Assembly (NCBI GenBank): GCA_012845835.1
Contig: JABAKD010000020.1
Coordinates: forward strand, 1,994,936-2,058,935
DNA from: Undaria pinnatifida
Lineage: Eukaryota > Sar > Phaeophyceae > Laminariales > Alariaceae
DNA: 64,000 nucleotides
Direction: 5' to 3'
Shown here in pieces: positions 1 to 13,000 of this stretch. The position numbers and the translations under genes are program-made. The notes below the pieces were generated by a model, which did not search any database, was not told the DNA's origin, and saw only the letters and a program-made list of their open reading frames with translations. Numbering within the stretch: position 1 is the stretch's first letter; each line of letters begins with the position of its first letter.

Positions 1-1027
1 CTTGCACAACGCTAAATATGCCACATCTCGCCCGTCGCGGGCGCGTAAATGCGGTTTTTCGCCAGGCTGCGCGTAGCAATGTGCATGTGACCGTGTATCG
101 TATAGCGCAATGCCAACGACGCAAGTTTCTGAGTCTCCGCCTGTTGGTGTGGTCACGTATTCACAGCTCTTTTATCGATTGTTTCATGACCTCTGCAAGC
201 CCCTTCGAGATATTGCAGCGTTTTTATAATTTTGCAGTACAGAGTACTTGGTACGTTTGAAGCAGCAGTACCGTTCGGTGCAACCTAGCTGTTATATATT
301 AGCGTAAAAAGTGCAGCGATTATGCCCTGCTTACCGGTACTACCTGGTACAGGACAACGGCAGTAATGCAGACAGCAATGGAAGCATCCATCCTCTTTGC
401 AGCAAAAAAAACGTAGTGCAGTGCTATCATAAACAGTACTCCTTCACCCAGCCTGTCGCCAAGTTTTGAGCGACTCCCGCAGCCGCACCATGCCCACTAC
501 ACTCTATTCCCCAACATTGGCAGCTTCCTTGCACGGCTTTCCGACCTAAACAACAAACCATTACAGGGGAACAGCATGCCAACGCAAATCGTTGGCGCTG
601 CATTTGCAGCTATTTAGGCTGGAGCGGTGCATCGCTCCCCTTCGTCATCCTCTGAATGAGGTGGCATGTCGGTGGCTGAACGGACTGTAATACACGGTTC
701 GCTTCGCGTGCCCCCCACTCTGTTAGATCCTTGCATCAAATCGCCATCTCTACTCGTCGATATCCATCACATCTAGTGTTTGAGCCAGTTCTTCATCCTA
801 CAGAGATGAAAAAACTCTGGTTACACAAGAAGACGCCGATCGCCAGATCACGAACACTGAAGCACTAAATGTAACGGCGGAGCTAAATTACGCAAAAAGC
901 TGATTTTGATTTTGATTGAAAGCCAACCAAACTTAGTGGCAGGGACGCCAAAGAACAAGGGGCGCTGGAAACAAACCAACTACGCGGGGCAACTCGCAGA
1001 GCTAGAGACTACAAAGACAACAATATG
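1..1027. other. Left-edge flank without a recognised gene
   Basis: This is the 3' flank of the minus-strand pentapeptide gene. No conserved protein segment was recognised on either strand. One exact TACCTGGTA motif lies at 341-349. The 80-codon frame near the left edge has no family resemblance and no splice context. Confidence 0.5.
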
Positions 1028-4000
1028 TTACGGGCAGCCCAAGCTGTCGCTTGTGTCCACCCCTGTTACCGGGTTCGTTCCCTTAGCGATGGCGCACAGA
1101 TACTTCACTTGGTCTTTCCTCAAAAACGTGTCCGTGAAATCTGCCAACGGACACAAGAAAGCGCGACACGCAACCGAACAACGAGGACGTCGTTATCGAC
1201 AGCTGTTGATTTCCAATCACCACGATATGTTCCTTCGTTTCCGCCTGTCACAACATCCGTTGTCTTCATTACAACCCCGTGGTGAACACCCGCTTGGTCC
1301 TGGTAGAAACGGTCCCGTTGGTCCCATCGTTTCACCTGGTTTCTGTTTGTACCCGTCACCTTCCGAACATCAGGTTTCTTGTAAGACAGCCTTCCTGTCT
1401 CTGCAGCGACCCGACTTAACGGTGATAGCAGCGGGGTAGTCTACGTAGCGCATGGATAAATACAGTCCTACGATCGAGCTGGAGGGAGGGAACTACCCGG
1501 GCATGTAATTAATTGGGCCTACTGGAGGAGCCTCCGGGGGCAAACATTACGCTATTTGGCTCAATTTTGAACGCAAGAGTATGATACTTGGCACCGCTGC
1601 AATTAGCTGCATATTGCCTCGCCAACAAATAACTATGATAGTCCGCGGCTTATTGTCAACCGAACTCACCATCTTTCACCCCTTTTTGTCATTTCTTCGA
1701 TGGCAATGCGCGTCAAGCTTACCCGTGTGCGGAGATTGAAAGCAGTTCTCCTCACGATGGGTGCATCGCTTCGGTATTTTTACATATTAAACAATGCTAA
1801 GATAGTACCTTCGCATCAAACTCGGCGCGAACGTTGAGCTATTGAAATCCATGCACTAGGCGCGCGTTGCCACGGTGGGTATAGTTATTACTTATTAATA
1901 GTAGGGTGGCTCTTTCAGTGAGAAAGGTATACTTCGTGCTGGCAGTAACACAACGTGATTACCATGTGCCAGTACATGCACGAAGAGTCAAACGGGGGAT
2001 CATAAAAAAACACCTCAAGCGTATGATAGGCTTACTCACCTGCCCCCTCAATATTCGCAGGCTCCATTTTCGTAGCTCCGGAGATGTAAGCCTCGGTTAC
2101 CACGGCGTTCTTCATGTTCGCGCCGCTGAAGAGGTCCATAAACGACGGCAAAACGGAACGGATCATGGTGCGGGTGGTGGAGTTACGCGACAGCGCGAAA
2201 ACAGGTGGCTGCGCAAGCGCCGAAAACCCTTTTGGTACTTTCGGGACTCGAGAGGAGAAGAGTGTCGAAAACAAGTGACGGTTACGACAGTATCGGCCAC
2301 ACAAATCAGTCCGGGTTTCTGGGGTAAGGGACGTGCGATACGCGCGCGGCTCTTAAAGTATTGCATGCTCTCTTATTCATCGAAGCCCGATATAATCGCG
2401 CTTGGCGCTTTCGTGGGCGCAACACCTGGGCCCCGGGTTGATAATTCAAGTGCGTGTCGCTGCTGACACAAGAAACACACCAGGTAAACGGTACACATGC
2501 TCCTCGTACGTACTCACTCGTATGCGTTAATTCTTCCTTCTCATTATTCCCTTCGCATAAAAAATCGTGCGGTACTCAAGCGTAGCGCTGGATGCACCAT
2601 TTTTCCGCGAGGTCCGAAAAAAGAAAAACCTCGGCAACACCATGAGCGTCACGAACCTACTCAAGTAGAGTATTTTGTAAGAAGTGCTGTTTGTAAGTAG
2701 AACACGTGCGATCAATGTTTCACTCGGTATGCTGCGAGGTTGGGACAATATGATGTGGGACCAACTGAAAAACACGGTTGACCACGGCTAACGGAACGAA
2801 CAGTTGCAGTCGAAAACGCAATCCCCATTTGGGGACTTGAAGACATTGCTTTAGAAGCACAGCCTAGCCACTCGCAGGTCTCGAATGCCCCGCCTCCCTG
2901 CCCAACACCACCAACTTGAGCTTACCAGCCTGAGCTTACCTCAAATTCGCAAGCTCGAGGTTGGCTTGGTTGAGATTCGCGGACTCGAAGCTGCAGTTGG
3001 ACAGATCGGCGTCGAAGAAACCTGCCGATTTTCGGTAGCGGTTATGAACACGTACATGGTTGGAGGACACATACATCACTTCCGATGTATCGACTTTCGC
3101 GGGTTGTGTGGCGCTTAAGCGTGGATTAGTTACTGAGGTGTCGACGTGCTTTGTCTTGACCCAAGTGGAGCAAGAAAAAGCACAGCACGCTACCGACATA
3201 CCAGGAAACAAGCATCCGTGGCACACGCACACAACACCCGTCATGCAGCACACGTTCAAAGTCGACCTCGTAGACGAGAAGAGCATCGGCGTATTGGTAC
3301 ACAAGATATATTCGTTTCCTCTTTTCTATAATGCGGTGCTCGAGACCCGTTCATCAACCTCATGGTATACGCCCTGCTTTCGTAATGAGTGCAAATAGAG
3401 TTGATGTAATATCACCAATGGTAATTCACCTGCTGCCATAAGCTTGGCGCCGTTGAAGTTGGTCCCTCGCACCAGAGACTGCTGGAAGGAAACACCCGAC
3501 AAATCCTTGCCATGGTAATCCGCGTTCTCGATATTCACCCCACGCGTGACAGTTTTCCGCGCTCCTGCAGCATTCGCAGGAAACAGTACCCGACTGGTTC
3601 AACAACACCCATACGTACAGGCTGGAAATTACCAGGTACGATACATCGGTCGACGTACTTAATGTCGTCCATCATGCAGTTGCAATACTGCTGTACCCAA
3701 CCGTACAGCTAAAGCTGCAGGAAGCGCCCGGGTACAAAACCGGCAAATACCTCCCAATAGAGGCGGACACCGCGCTTACGCCGTGTATGAACGTCTTGCA
3801 GGAATTCTGAGGGTGAGTGCAGCGCCCAATATAAGCTCTTCACAGAGTTAGCATTGGTGCTCTCGCTTTGACCGGCAGTACAGCAGTAGCTCTCCTATCC
3901 TGCTCGTAGTTTTCTTATTGGTTCAAGGCATCGCGTGTAGTTCAGACTGAAGACCGGGGTCATTATCCGAGTTGAGAAACATGTCGGAGTTGCCGATTGC

Positions 4001-5455
4001 GTCCAGCTACACCTATGCCATGAACACGATTCACAGTATCGGTGCAGTCTTCTAATATATTGCACCGTTACCAGGTACAAGATCACAGCTGTCGTTGACA
4101 ATGTGTACTATGAATAGGGAATCCGCAATCCGTTATCACAAGTGATATCTGACATGCCGGCCAACGACCAACCTTTGTCGCCCGTGCTAGCGGCTCCGAC
4201 ACTAAGCTTCGAGTCGCTCACTGATGACATTCCCGCGGAGGTATCGTCCGCCGCGAACACCGGCGCCGTGCCCAAGACTCCACTGGCCATGCCGCCATCT
4301 ACCAACGGAGCCGATGTCGTGAGGGCCACTCCCAGGAGCAGAGCAGGAGCGCACTTCATTGCTGCCGGTGGGCATTAGCGGCGATCAACACGATGTCATG
4401 TTTCACGAACTATGCGCACATCACATGAAATCATGTGGGGTATATAATTGCCACCTAGGCTTTGGGTTTTTCATTTGTCGTTCGACCGTCTAAGCGCAAA
4501 TCCACCACTGCTTCTATCATATCATACGTACCACTGCCTGTGGGCACGGGAGAACTTTCATGCAAGGATGAACTGCGAGTACTTCGTAGAGCCTATCGCA
4601 GAGTACGTGAGCAGTGCCATCATATACGAGGTACGAAGTATCACAGTCTGGTGCTCGTTTAGTGCGCACGATGAAGCCTATTAATCAATACCATTATAGC
4701 AGGCGTTCCCTGCGGAGTAGTACATAGGTGAATCTCGTCCCTACTAAAGCCAATGGTGCGGGGTCGAATCCTTTCGAGTGCATGCTTGTGATCGTGGAGA
4801 CTTTTGCTTGCGTAAAAAAACAGGTTTTTAGAAATTTACTTTCCTTCCGCTAAAAAAAGTGAAATGCCTTCCCATCGAGATTTAGGTATGTTTGCGCTAG
4901 AGGAAAAAAATCCTGCAGGCGACGCCTCCGAAATTGAGGAGGGATGTGGAGATGTGCGGCAACGTGGCAAACCAAAGAAAAAAGCAAAAACAAAAAAACA
5001 GCGTACAAGGTACGTACGAGTAGCAACGGCAGCCCAGCAACGATGCACAAACAGTTGACCACAGTGCCGCCCGCTGCTATCCCATATCCCACGACCGCAA
5101 GCAGCAGCAGCACAGCTAGCGGCAGCACAGCTAGCGGAGCGGCAGCATCAGCTTGAGCAACAAAAACAAACAGCATCAGCACCAACCACGAGTAGCAGCA
5201 GCAGCAACAGCTTCCATTTTGGCATTTTTCGATTTTGATACCGACTACTTTTTACGTCGCTGCTGTTGCTGCTGCTGCTGCTGCTGCTCCTGCAATTTTG
5301 ATACCGACTATTATTTGCGTCGCTGCTGCTGCCGCTGCCGCTGCCGCTGCTGCTGCTGCTCCTGCTGCTGCTGCTGCGCTCGGCATACGCGCGCCACCGC
5401 GCCGGCGTGCTCTGCTTCGAGCAAGCCCGGTGCCCCGACATACAGACCGTGACAG

Positions 5456-5489
<34 letters not shown>

Positions 5490-6888
5490 CTGCTGCTGCT
5501 GATACTGCAGCGTGGTGGAATTTACACGAACGAGCTGTCATCATGCTGTCACGAGAACGAGTACGAGTAGTCCATTCCGGAACGACGCATTCTGACACCT
5601 AGCCGGCGAGGGCGTACAGTAGCACCGGGCCGCCTGCAGTCCGCCGGCGGCCCGCTGGCACAACTCAACACCGCTCGTCCGCGTCATACTCCAGCTCCAC
5701 CCCTCGAGCCTCTGTGCTCCCAGCGGTTGTCTTGTTGTGTATACAGAAGCAGCGCAGGTGGTGCGTGCGAGGCACGGAAGATGCTCGGTGTCTATAAGCC
5801 AATACTATGGAGAGCAAAAATGTACCGTACATTTCGTCAAATTCCTGCCTTCGCTAGAGTACTTTTTGGCTCTTTCTTCAAGACTTTACCTCAAATCCTA
5901 CTTTCAGTGTTTTTTTTGGGGAAGTCAATTTATCAGAACAGACTTTCGCAAACACTCCATTAATAACAGAAAGCGCGAGCGCGTGAGTTATTAATAGTAA
6001 AAATCGATTAAATCCATGAGCACAAAAAGCTGAAAGGTGGGAATGCTGAACCCTATGTGCAATACAAATGAAGGCACGCACCGGGGGAGAGAAAGGTAGA
6101 CACCTGTGACCATGGCTTGTCCATAAGATCGCTGAGGGTACAACCTCTTACGTGCTGAGCTCGAAAGTAAAACGCAACGGATGTGAAAAAAGGTACCTGT
6201 ATACATGAGCTGATACCATGACTCATGTACGACGATATGTGGAGCCTGTAGTACGTACGTGAAGTAACGACGATGAAAACCGGCATTTCCACCACTTGGT
6301 ACTTGAAAACGACGCAGTCCGACTGCAACCGTGCACCCCTGCACAGAGTAATCTCAATGTGTCTGCACAAAATGAACTACGCGTACATCACGAGCTACGA
6401 GTACGCGACGACAGACAACACAGCAGCTGGACAGCGAGCGCGGAGCGCCGGCACGATAACTGCTGTACATGATACTCGCGATTCACGATACACACCGACA
6501 GCAGTAGTACGAGCGTACTCGGTTCAGGTATTTACATCAGCGCGTCTTTTGTCAACGTATCCCGAGTGCAGATCATACCTAAATATCCACCAGTTTACCA
6601 TCGAGGAAGGGGGGAGTGCCCCCAGACCCCACGTGACACCCACAAGCATGCTAGCACACTACACTCACTTGTACCCGAGTTCTATTCAAGGTGGTATTTA
6701 TCAGTCTCACCGTCGCTCCACAAGGACATCTGACACGACGTTGGACTGGAACGACCGTATGCTGATGCTGCTTGCCGAGTCGTCGTGAAATATTTACAAC
6801 TAGACGGAGCCACAAAGCCTGCAGCCCTGGCGATCCCCGCGAAAACAACTAAGGACTTAAGCATCGCGCTGCTTCGCCTTATAGACAA
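1028..6888 (-). CDS. Thylakoid-lumen pentapeptide-repeat protein (6 exons)
   Basis: Exons on the minus strand: 6888-6711, 4361-4173, 3564-3430, 3021-2940, 2125-2040 and 1140-1028. All have GT-AG borders and matching phases, giving about 260 aa. Exon 1 starts at an ATG and encodes a signal peptide followed by [11 protein letters not shown], the heterokont ASAFAP-type motif, so the protein should enter the complex plastid. Exon 2 encodes a second hydrophobic segment ([13 protein letters not shown]...) ending in an Ala-X-Ala-like site, APVFA/AD, as expected of a lumen transfer signal; no twin arginine is visible. Exons 3-5 carry the pentapeptide pattern A(N/D)LXX, for example [18 protein letters not shown], which folds into a right-handed quadrilateral beta helix in this family. 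Exon 6 gives the C-terminal tail [20 protein letters not shown] and a stop, resembling tails of plant and cyanobacterial lumen pentapeptide proteins. The molecular role of this family is unknown. The least certain junction is the exon 2 donor: a second phase-1 donor lies about 30 bases downstream. Confidence 0.88.
2225..2300. repeat. Dispersed repeat B, copy 1
   Basis: Shares AACCCTTTTGG, GGGACTCGAGAG, GTCGAAAA and GTGACGGTTACGA-like segments in order with 30761-30843. It is in intron 4 of the pentapeptide gene. Confidence 0.65.
5098..5515. repeat. CAG/CTG/CCG triplet tracts in pentapeptide gene intron 1
   Basis: A CAGCAGCAG tract at about 5098-5215, then CTG and CCG tracts at about 5260-5515 interrupted by two copies of TTTTGATACCGACTA. 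The tracts create long open frames on both strands that are low complexity only. Confidence 0.9.
5930..6190 (-). repeat. Dispersed repeat family A, copy in pentapeptide gene intron 1
   Basis: Read on the minus strand it has the family core GGACAAGCCATGGTCACAGG, then a C-rich stretch, then ATAGGGTTCAGCATTCCCAC and a tail ending in CTCGCGCTTTC. This is one of the longest copies. No terminal repeat or protein-coding potential was seen. Confidence 0.65.
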
Positions 6889-8429
6889 GCTTAATCAACC
6901 TACGAGGCGCACTTTCTGATGACTGAGCGAGAGCTTTGAAGCAGTGACACATGACGAAAACGCTTTGACAGGAGTTCGATTATTTTTAAACGCGTTATTG
7001 TACAGGGCATGTTGAGGGATTTCGCAAACTCAATCTAGGCAGTGCTGCCGCCAGACTGACCTGCCTGACCCCCAGCAGGAGCCGCCAGCTACAGGTACGC
7101 TACATGTGAGATGTGCCGTGCAATTTTGATATTTGCATGCGTAGCTGTTTGGTGCGAGAGTCTAAATAGATACCTTTAATCGAGTCTCTATCGAACTAAG
7201 GATATAAAAAATGTAGCCTTTTCCCTTCGTGTTGCTTTGTTGGTGTTGGTATGTACGCAATAAACAAGGTGCGGCTTTCGCTACGTGACATAGGCAGCCC
7301 GCATGACCATCAGCCGTCCCAGCTTCGGCGTGACCGCTGGCATGCCCGAATCAATTAACTTGGTTGCCGGCTTTCCTTTTTAACGTTCTTCGATTTTCGC
7401 ACGCTTTTTGGTTTTTGGCTTGCCGGAGGTTGGCCACCGGCCATATCATATGTACGACGTCGAAACGTCGAAACGAGGATCAGCAGGTAGCTACAAATAA
7501 TGCACCTGGTAGCTCCCTTTGGACTGCCACTCGTATTATCGATAGGGAGGCGTTAGGAGAGAGTTGGCAACCACAGCAATGCCGTTGGGCGTTGGTGCTC
7601 TGTTGGCCTTTTTATTCCAGCAGTGCCCTGCGTCCTCTGCGCAGTCTCCGCTTGTGCTCGAGGCAGCCGATTTATTATTGTATAATGCAGCGCTCGACGA
7701 GACCACGGAGACCGCGTACGAGGTGCAGGGGTACACACTGGATAGTACATACGATACCAGGTATCATACACGCGAGGGTACATGCTTGATATTAATACGA
7801 GTATGATACCATTCCACCTCTGGTATTTACGAGACACCATCTTTTTGCTCGTTGTACGATTGATCCGTGGCAACGCACCCCATGCTCGCACACACTGTTG
7901 ATAGTCTTGCTTTCCCGGTACGTTCTACTGGCTGGCGGTCTGCTTCACGTGCGTCATGTTGCAGCTGTGAACGTGAGCCACGCCCAATTTTAGTTTCGCA
8001 TTACCCGGGAGGCTTCGCCGCGGCGGGCTGCCTCCCGCCTTGGCTCCGCGCATGCCCGTAATTTTCGAGGATGCGTGGTACCGGTGTGTAGTGTGAGTAT
8101 GGAATTATTATAGGTAAATCGAGGCTGTACATGCGACAGTACTGCCAAGGGGTACATTACAAATATATATAGTTTAGTTAAGCAGGTGCAATTGACCACA
8201 GCTACAAATTGCGTCATCCGGGACACGATGACGAACAGCAGTAGCGAGAGGCAGGATAGCAACACACACAGAGATGAAGTTGCAGAGACGTACATGGCGG
8301 GTAGATACAACTACATATTCGTACGCCGTACAGCAGCGTAAAGCAGCACACTATTATTATATCAGATCCAGGTACCCTGTTGTGAACCACACACGGTGCC
8401 AAACAAAAAGAGGTGAAATAAACGGTACA

Positions 8430-8725
8430 CCAAAAAAAAAACGGAAGCGCTCCGCCCGGAATTGAACCGCCGACCGCATACTCAAAATTGACGCAAGCCA
8501 CATTCTAACCACACGTTGCTTTCGATGCCAGTAAAAAAACAACGGGAGGAAGCTCTCCAGCGGGAATTGAAGTGCAAACTCAAAATGGACGCAAGCTACT
8601 TTCTGACCCCACCTTGTTAACCACACCTTGTTTTACATGAGCACAAAACAAACTGAAGCGCTCCGACGGGAGTTGAACCCCCGACCGCACACTCAAAATG
8701 GACAACTTGATAGTTTGAGAGCCGA
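8430..8725 (-). repeat. Three tandem tRNA-like (SINE-like) units
   Basis: On the minus strand the first and third units carry a Pol III B-box type sequence, GGTTCAATTCC and GGTTCAACTCC, each followed by CGGAGCGCTTC; the middle unit is degenerate. A TGGTTAGAATG segment upstream of the first B-box resembles an A-box. No complete cloverleaf can be drawn, so these are tRNA-derived fragments rather than working tRNA genes. Confidence 0.5.
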
Positions 8726-8859
8726 GCAAGGTGTCTAAATCGGACCCTTCGGCTTCGCTCGTGAAAGCGCCAATGTATTTATACATGCAACTATCGTTTG
8801 AGCCACACGACCTTGGTATATATATGCATCACAACCTAGAAAAAAATGCGCACAAAAAA

Positions 8860-9070
8860 AGGATGCCCCTACAAGTATGTAGAGGGATTCGAAACTGTGA
8901 CCTTCCACCCATAACAAATGCATGTCACTTTGTTGAACGGTAGAAAAATTACAATACACTAGCTAAACGATACACGCACCAAAAAAACAAAAAACCGTAC
9001 GTACGGTGATTCGAAACAACAATCTTCCAACCAAAACTACTCGATATCAATCGTTTGAGCCACTTGACGT
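8860..9070 (-). repeat. Further tRNA-like fragments
   Basis: On the minus strand GTGGCTCAAACGATT (A-box-like) is followed by GTTTCGAATCACC (B-box-like, one extra base) at 9062-8993. A second TTTCGAATCCC lies near 8892. Neither gives a full cloverleaf. Confidence 0.4.
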
Positions 9071-10072
9071 TTTACATGAAAGTTCCAAACTGATGTACAC
9101 CTGAATGCATGCGTAGACACTTGAAATCGGAGCAGAAATTTCGTCAAAAAATTGGAACTAGCACTCGCTCCCGGGACACGACGAAGGTTTGGCCGAAGCC
9201 ACCCCCGGCAGGGTCGGGAGGAGCGAGCAAGCTGAGGCACGTGCAGGCAACAGCGCGCCGAGACGTGGACTTCAGCTCGAGTTTTTTAAAGACGGCTCAA
9301 AACCTGGTCTAAATCGGACCCTTCGGCTGCTCTCGTGCAACCTCTGGATAATCCTCCCATGTATTTATTACGCTGCTGCTTGCAATTCCAAGCGTATACC
9401 AGGTAGCTGATACGCTGATACCCTGGTTCCAGACCCCAGACCCCAGGTATCGGTTACGCACACGTACTCGTACTATGCTGCACATAATATCTATTGATAG
9501 CACCACTTCCATGTATATTGTTCCCAAAACGTAGCTAAGTCCTGAACGGATTGTTTGTTGCTTTTCAAACCTCAAGCAAGCGAGTACAGGCAGTATTATG
9601 ACATCACGATACGTAGTTAATCACGATACGTAGTTCTCAACGCTTAAAACACGTTGGCCTCATCGGACGACGGCACTGCTCCTGGCGTTCTTACTCAGGT
9701 ATTTCTTGATTGCTACTTCGCTTTCTTTATCTTGTTCCATCCTTGGTTTCGGCAGGGGGCGGGGGCTCAAGACGACGCCCAGGATATCGCCCAACCAAAA
9801 GGGAGCAGCTCGAGCGCGTCCTTACGTTGTTTCAGTGTTTCTTGGATACAGTGCGAAAATAACGTAACATCGTAGCAGAAGCCCATCGGTCGCTTTGACC
9901 ACTGCTGCTACTCTCTTTCTGCTCAACACGTACGACATAGTCCGATATACCGCTCGCACCAGGAGTGGCTGGTCTGTAAGGGCGGTTATTTCGTTGTTCG
10001 AGAGAGTCGCTGCGCTGAGAGGGGTATCTTCTGTTTTAGCGTAAGAGCGGTTGTGGGACGGCCCGAAGAGTG

Positions 10073-13000
10073 ATGAAGCGGGGTTCATCGGACACTGGAG
10101 CCGCCTCGTCTCCTGCGCACCAAACCAAGCTGCAGAAAACAGCGTCGGACCAAGGGAGAGCATCTGATGTAAGTGTCATAGCCCTGTGATGCAGCAGAGC
10201 GCTACTTACAGAACGGCAGTGGTGTTGTACCCTCAGTGCTATTACAGTCTTATATCTACTACCTGGTTTAGTGTGCAAGAGTACGGAACTAAGGCAGCTA
10301 CTTGTCATTTATTAGAAGGCCGATCCACGGCTGAACTGTGTATAACGTTGTATGATACGTACTGCTGCTGCGGTGCTCCAAGTAGACTGTACGATGTACT
10401 AGGCGTTATTTATGGTGTACCTAGTATACAGTTTAGAAAGACTGGTCATTTTTGCTTTCCAGCCAGCCTGCCAGCTTGTCGCTTGTCGCTGGTGCCGGGG
10501 TTGATCCAGATATTGCTGTGCGATTTTGCCGTATGCCATATTATTAATATACCAGGTACGGATTATCATTTAATTAAGAGTACTTTGTGCACTGCTGTCT
10601 ACCGTTGTAGCTCTGACGAAGCGTATACCAGTTTGTCGCAGACTGATCACCAGACAGACTTCTGTACCGCAAGACCATCCATAATCATACTCTCTTCGTA
10701 GCGCACAACACGGTGTCGCGTTCGGTTACACGACACTTTGCCACGTACAGTTATACATGTTTCGAGACTGGCCCGATCGATTATTTCGCCCGATGTTGTT
10801 TTACGGTCCTCGCCTACAGCGATGACACTTTTGTTGTTCCCCGCAAAGCGAGGTTGGCCAAATCGCTCAATTTCATCCAACGTTACAACAAGGCCCTTGA
10901 ATCATGGTTGCGATTGTTGTGCTCCATGCGTACATCATATTATACAGGGCGACAATGGGGGGCCTGATGCGAAGTCCATCCTGCAGCAACAGAACCACGA
11001 GCTCGCGGTGGACATGCGTCGCAGAAGGCGCCAGGAGGCCGAACTTGAGAAGAACCTCGCCAAAGCGTTGGCCAAGCAGGCCCACTTCGACGCTACGCTG
11101 TCAGCCGTCAATCGCGCATGGAACCAGGTACAGCCAGACAACACGAGGAGTATTATCAGTTAACGCTGCTGTAGGAGACTGCCTGTAGCCTCATCATTGT
11201 ACGTACAGCCCTATGATACTGTCTGTAACGATTGCGCACCTTGGATAACACAACACTCAACGATAGACATCCCAGCTACGGGTCAACCTAACTTTTGTTA
11301 GCATTACGCGACCACGTTGTCTGCTTTGTAGATATTGTGATGACATGGTGTTAGCATCCTACAATATTATCATTGGTTGGGTAGTGTATGGTGGGCCAGC
11401 TTGGAATAGTTGCACGCGGCGGTTTCGTCGCCCGCACATGCTGGGGGGGGCTGCTGAGCGTGTTTTCTATATTAGCGTGCTTGGTCGTGAACAGAATCGC
11501 CATATTTTCCTCGATTGGTGCTGCCACCTCGGCAAGCGACACCGCGATACCGGTCATCGTCTATCAACCGTCTCCTCTGCTAAGCGGTTCGGTGTACCGC
11601 ATGTTGTGGTGACGTTAGACGGCAGACTTGATCTACGAGCACTCGACGCCTGTGTGTACCCCTTTTTCAGGTGCTCGCAGACCTCAACCAGGCGGCAGGA
11701 GAACTGGGCTTGGGCCCTCGACCTCTGACGGTTGAAGTCGGGAGGGAAGAAGGGGAACTGGAGGTCACCGTAAAGGGCGGGCTCATAGGTGACTCAACAT
11801 TACAAAGCGGGAACTCTCGACGCTGAAATGCGCTTCGCCTGCAGCCATCCTTTTGCGCGACTCTCGTAATGCCTGCGAAGCGGAGGCTGGTTGAGTTGCA
11901 GCAGCAGTGGCGATAGACGTGCGCTCAAGTACCGCTGATGTGTACAGCGTGTACGATTGTGCTTTGTGTATTTATTGGATGGTTCTGCTTGAGATGCTCT
12001 TGGTGGTTAGGGTGCACACGCACGAGCGTTGTTTTTCTGCGCGTGCTCCCTATGCTATTTGTGCACCAGACGTGTTTGCTGTTGAACGTTGTGTTGCTGG
12101 TGGCCTTGAGGTCTGTTTCCCTCTTATCTCATTTATCTCATTCCTTTCCTTCCCTTTATGTCTCCTTGATGTACGCGTTTCCCTTTGGTGGTGTGTGTTA
12201 CCCATCGCTTGCCGCGAGCGTTGCTGAGGTCCTGCCAGGCTGGGAAACAGCTGTGTAGCATGGGGGTTGATGTCCATGCTGTTCCAGCAGTATTGCGATG
12301 TCGTCCCTGTTGCTGGTATCACCGCTCTTACTTATGCCATCGTACTTACTGATGTCATCAACAACTACCGCCCAACTTCCGCTAGCGCACGCAAGCTGAC
12401 GATAGTTACAAACACGCTGCAGTTTGAATTAGTAACGGCATCTATGCTATGCACCGCTCTTGTTGTCAGATGCAAGCACCTCCCGTTGAGGGGGTGACTT
12501 ATCCGCCCCCCTCCGTCTCGAAGGGATGGGTGGTCGATGGTCAAAGGACTTATGGCAAGCAACAACTCCCCCCTCCTTCCCCCCTGATTTTTACTTACCT
12601 TCTCGTCTTCCGTTAATGCTATTCCTGGTTTGGGCACCTGCTGCGAATCGGAATCCCCGACGACCGAACGACCCGCCTCTGCGGACGATGGGTTCCTCAA
12701 CGACCAGTGCCGAATGAAGGGCACGAGCCTGTCACCGAGCTGTCGCTCATGAAAAAGCTGCTGATTCCTGCTGCGGAGGTGATGGCGATGGATGCCACCG
12801 ATTTCTCCGACGGAGATCGCTTTCTGAAGGAGATGGGCAAAGACGTGAGAACTTACTTACCGCGCGGAAACGTTTTCGACTTTTTTTCGGCGTTGTATGC
12901 TGGCGTTTTTTAGGCCATTGTAGCGGCTGGGCCGTCTAATTTTTTGTGTTTCCTCGACGTCGATTTATGCGTGAGGGATATTTGTTGAGCGGATGGGATT

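Larger units (their letters stand above)
6889..10072. other. Head-to-head intergenic region between the pentapeptide and Bre1 genes
   Basis: The two start codons face away from each other across about 3.2 kb, so both promoters should lie here, but no core promoter element can be assigned with confidence. A TATAAAAAA stretch occurs at 7203-7211. The right half is a cluster of tRNA-like fragments (8430-9070) and a short direct repeat (8733-8785 and 9305-9370). No coding sequence was recognised. Confidence 0.6.

Noticed and set aside
4700-4786. tRNA-like sequence with GGGGTCGAATCC
   Set aside because: B-box-like sequence is present but acceptor and anticodon stems do not pair.
5153-5598. Overlapping open frames of about 95-111 codons on both strands
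   Set aside because: Poly-Cys, poly-Ala and poly-Ser frames caused by CTG/CCG repeats inside an intron of the pentapeptide gene.
9654-9840. Acidic, serine-rich frame that could be an upstream Bre1 exon
   Set aside because: It starts with TTG and has an in-frame stop just upstream; the ATG at 10073 gives a better N-terminus and donor.
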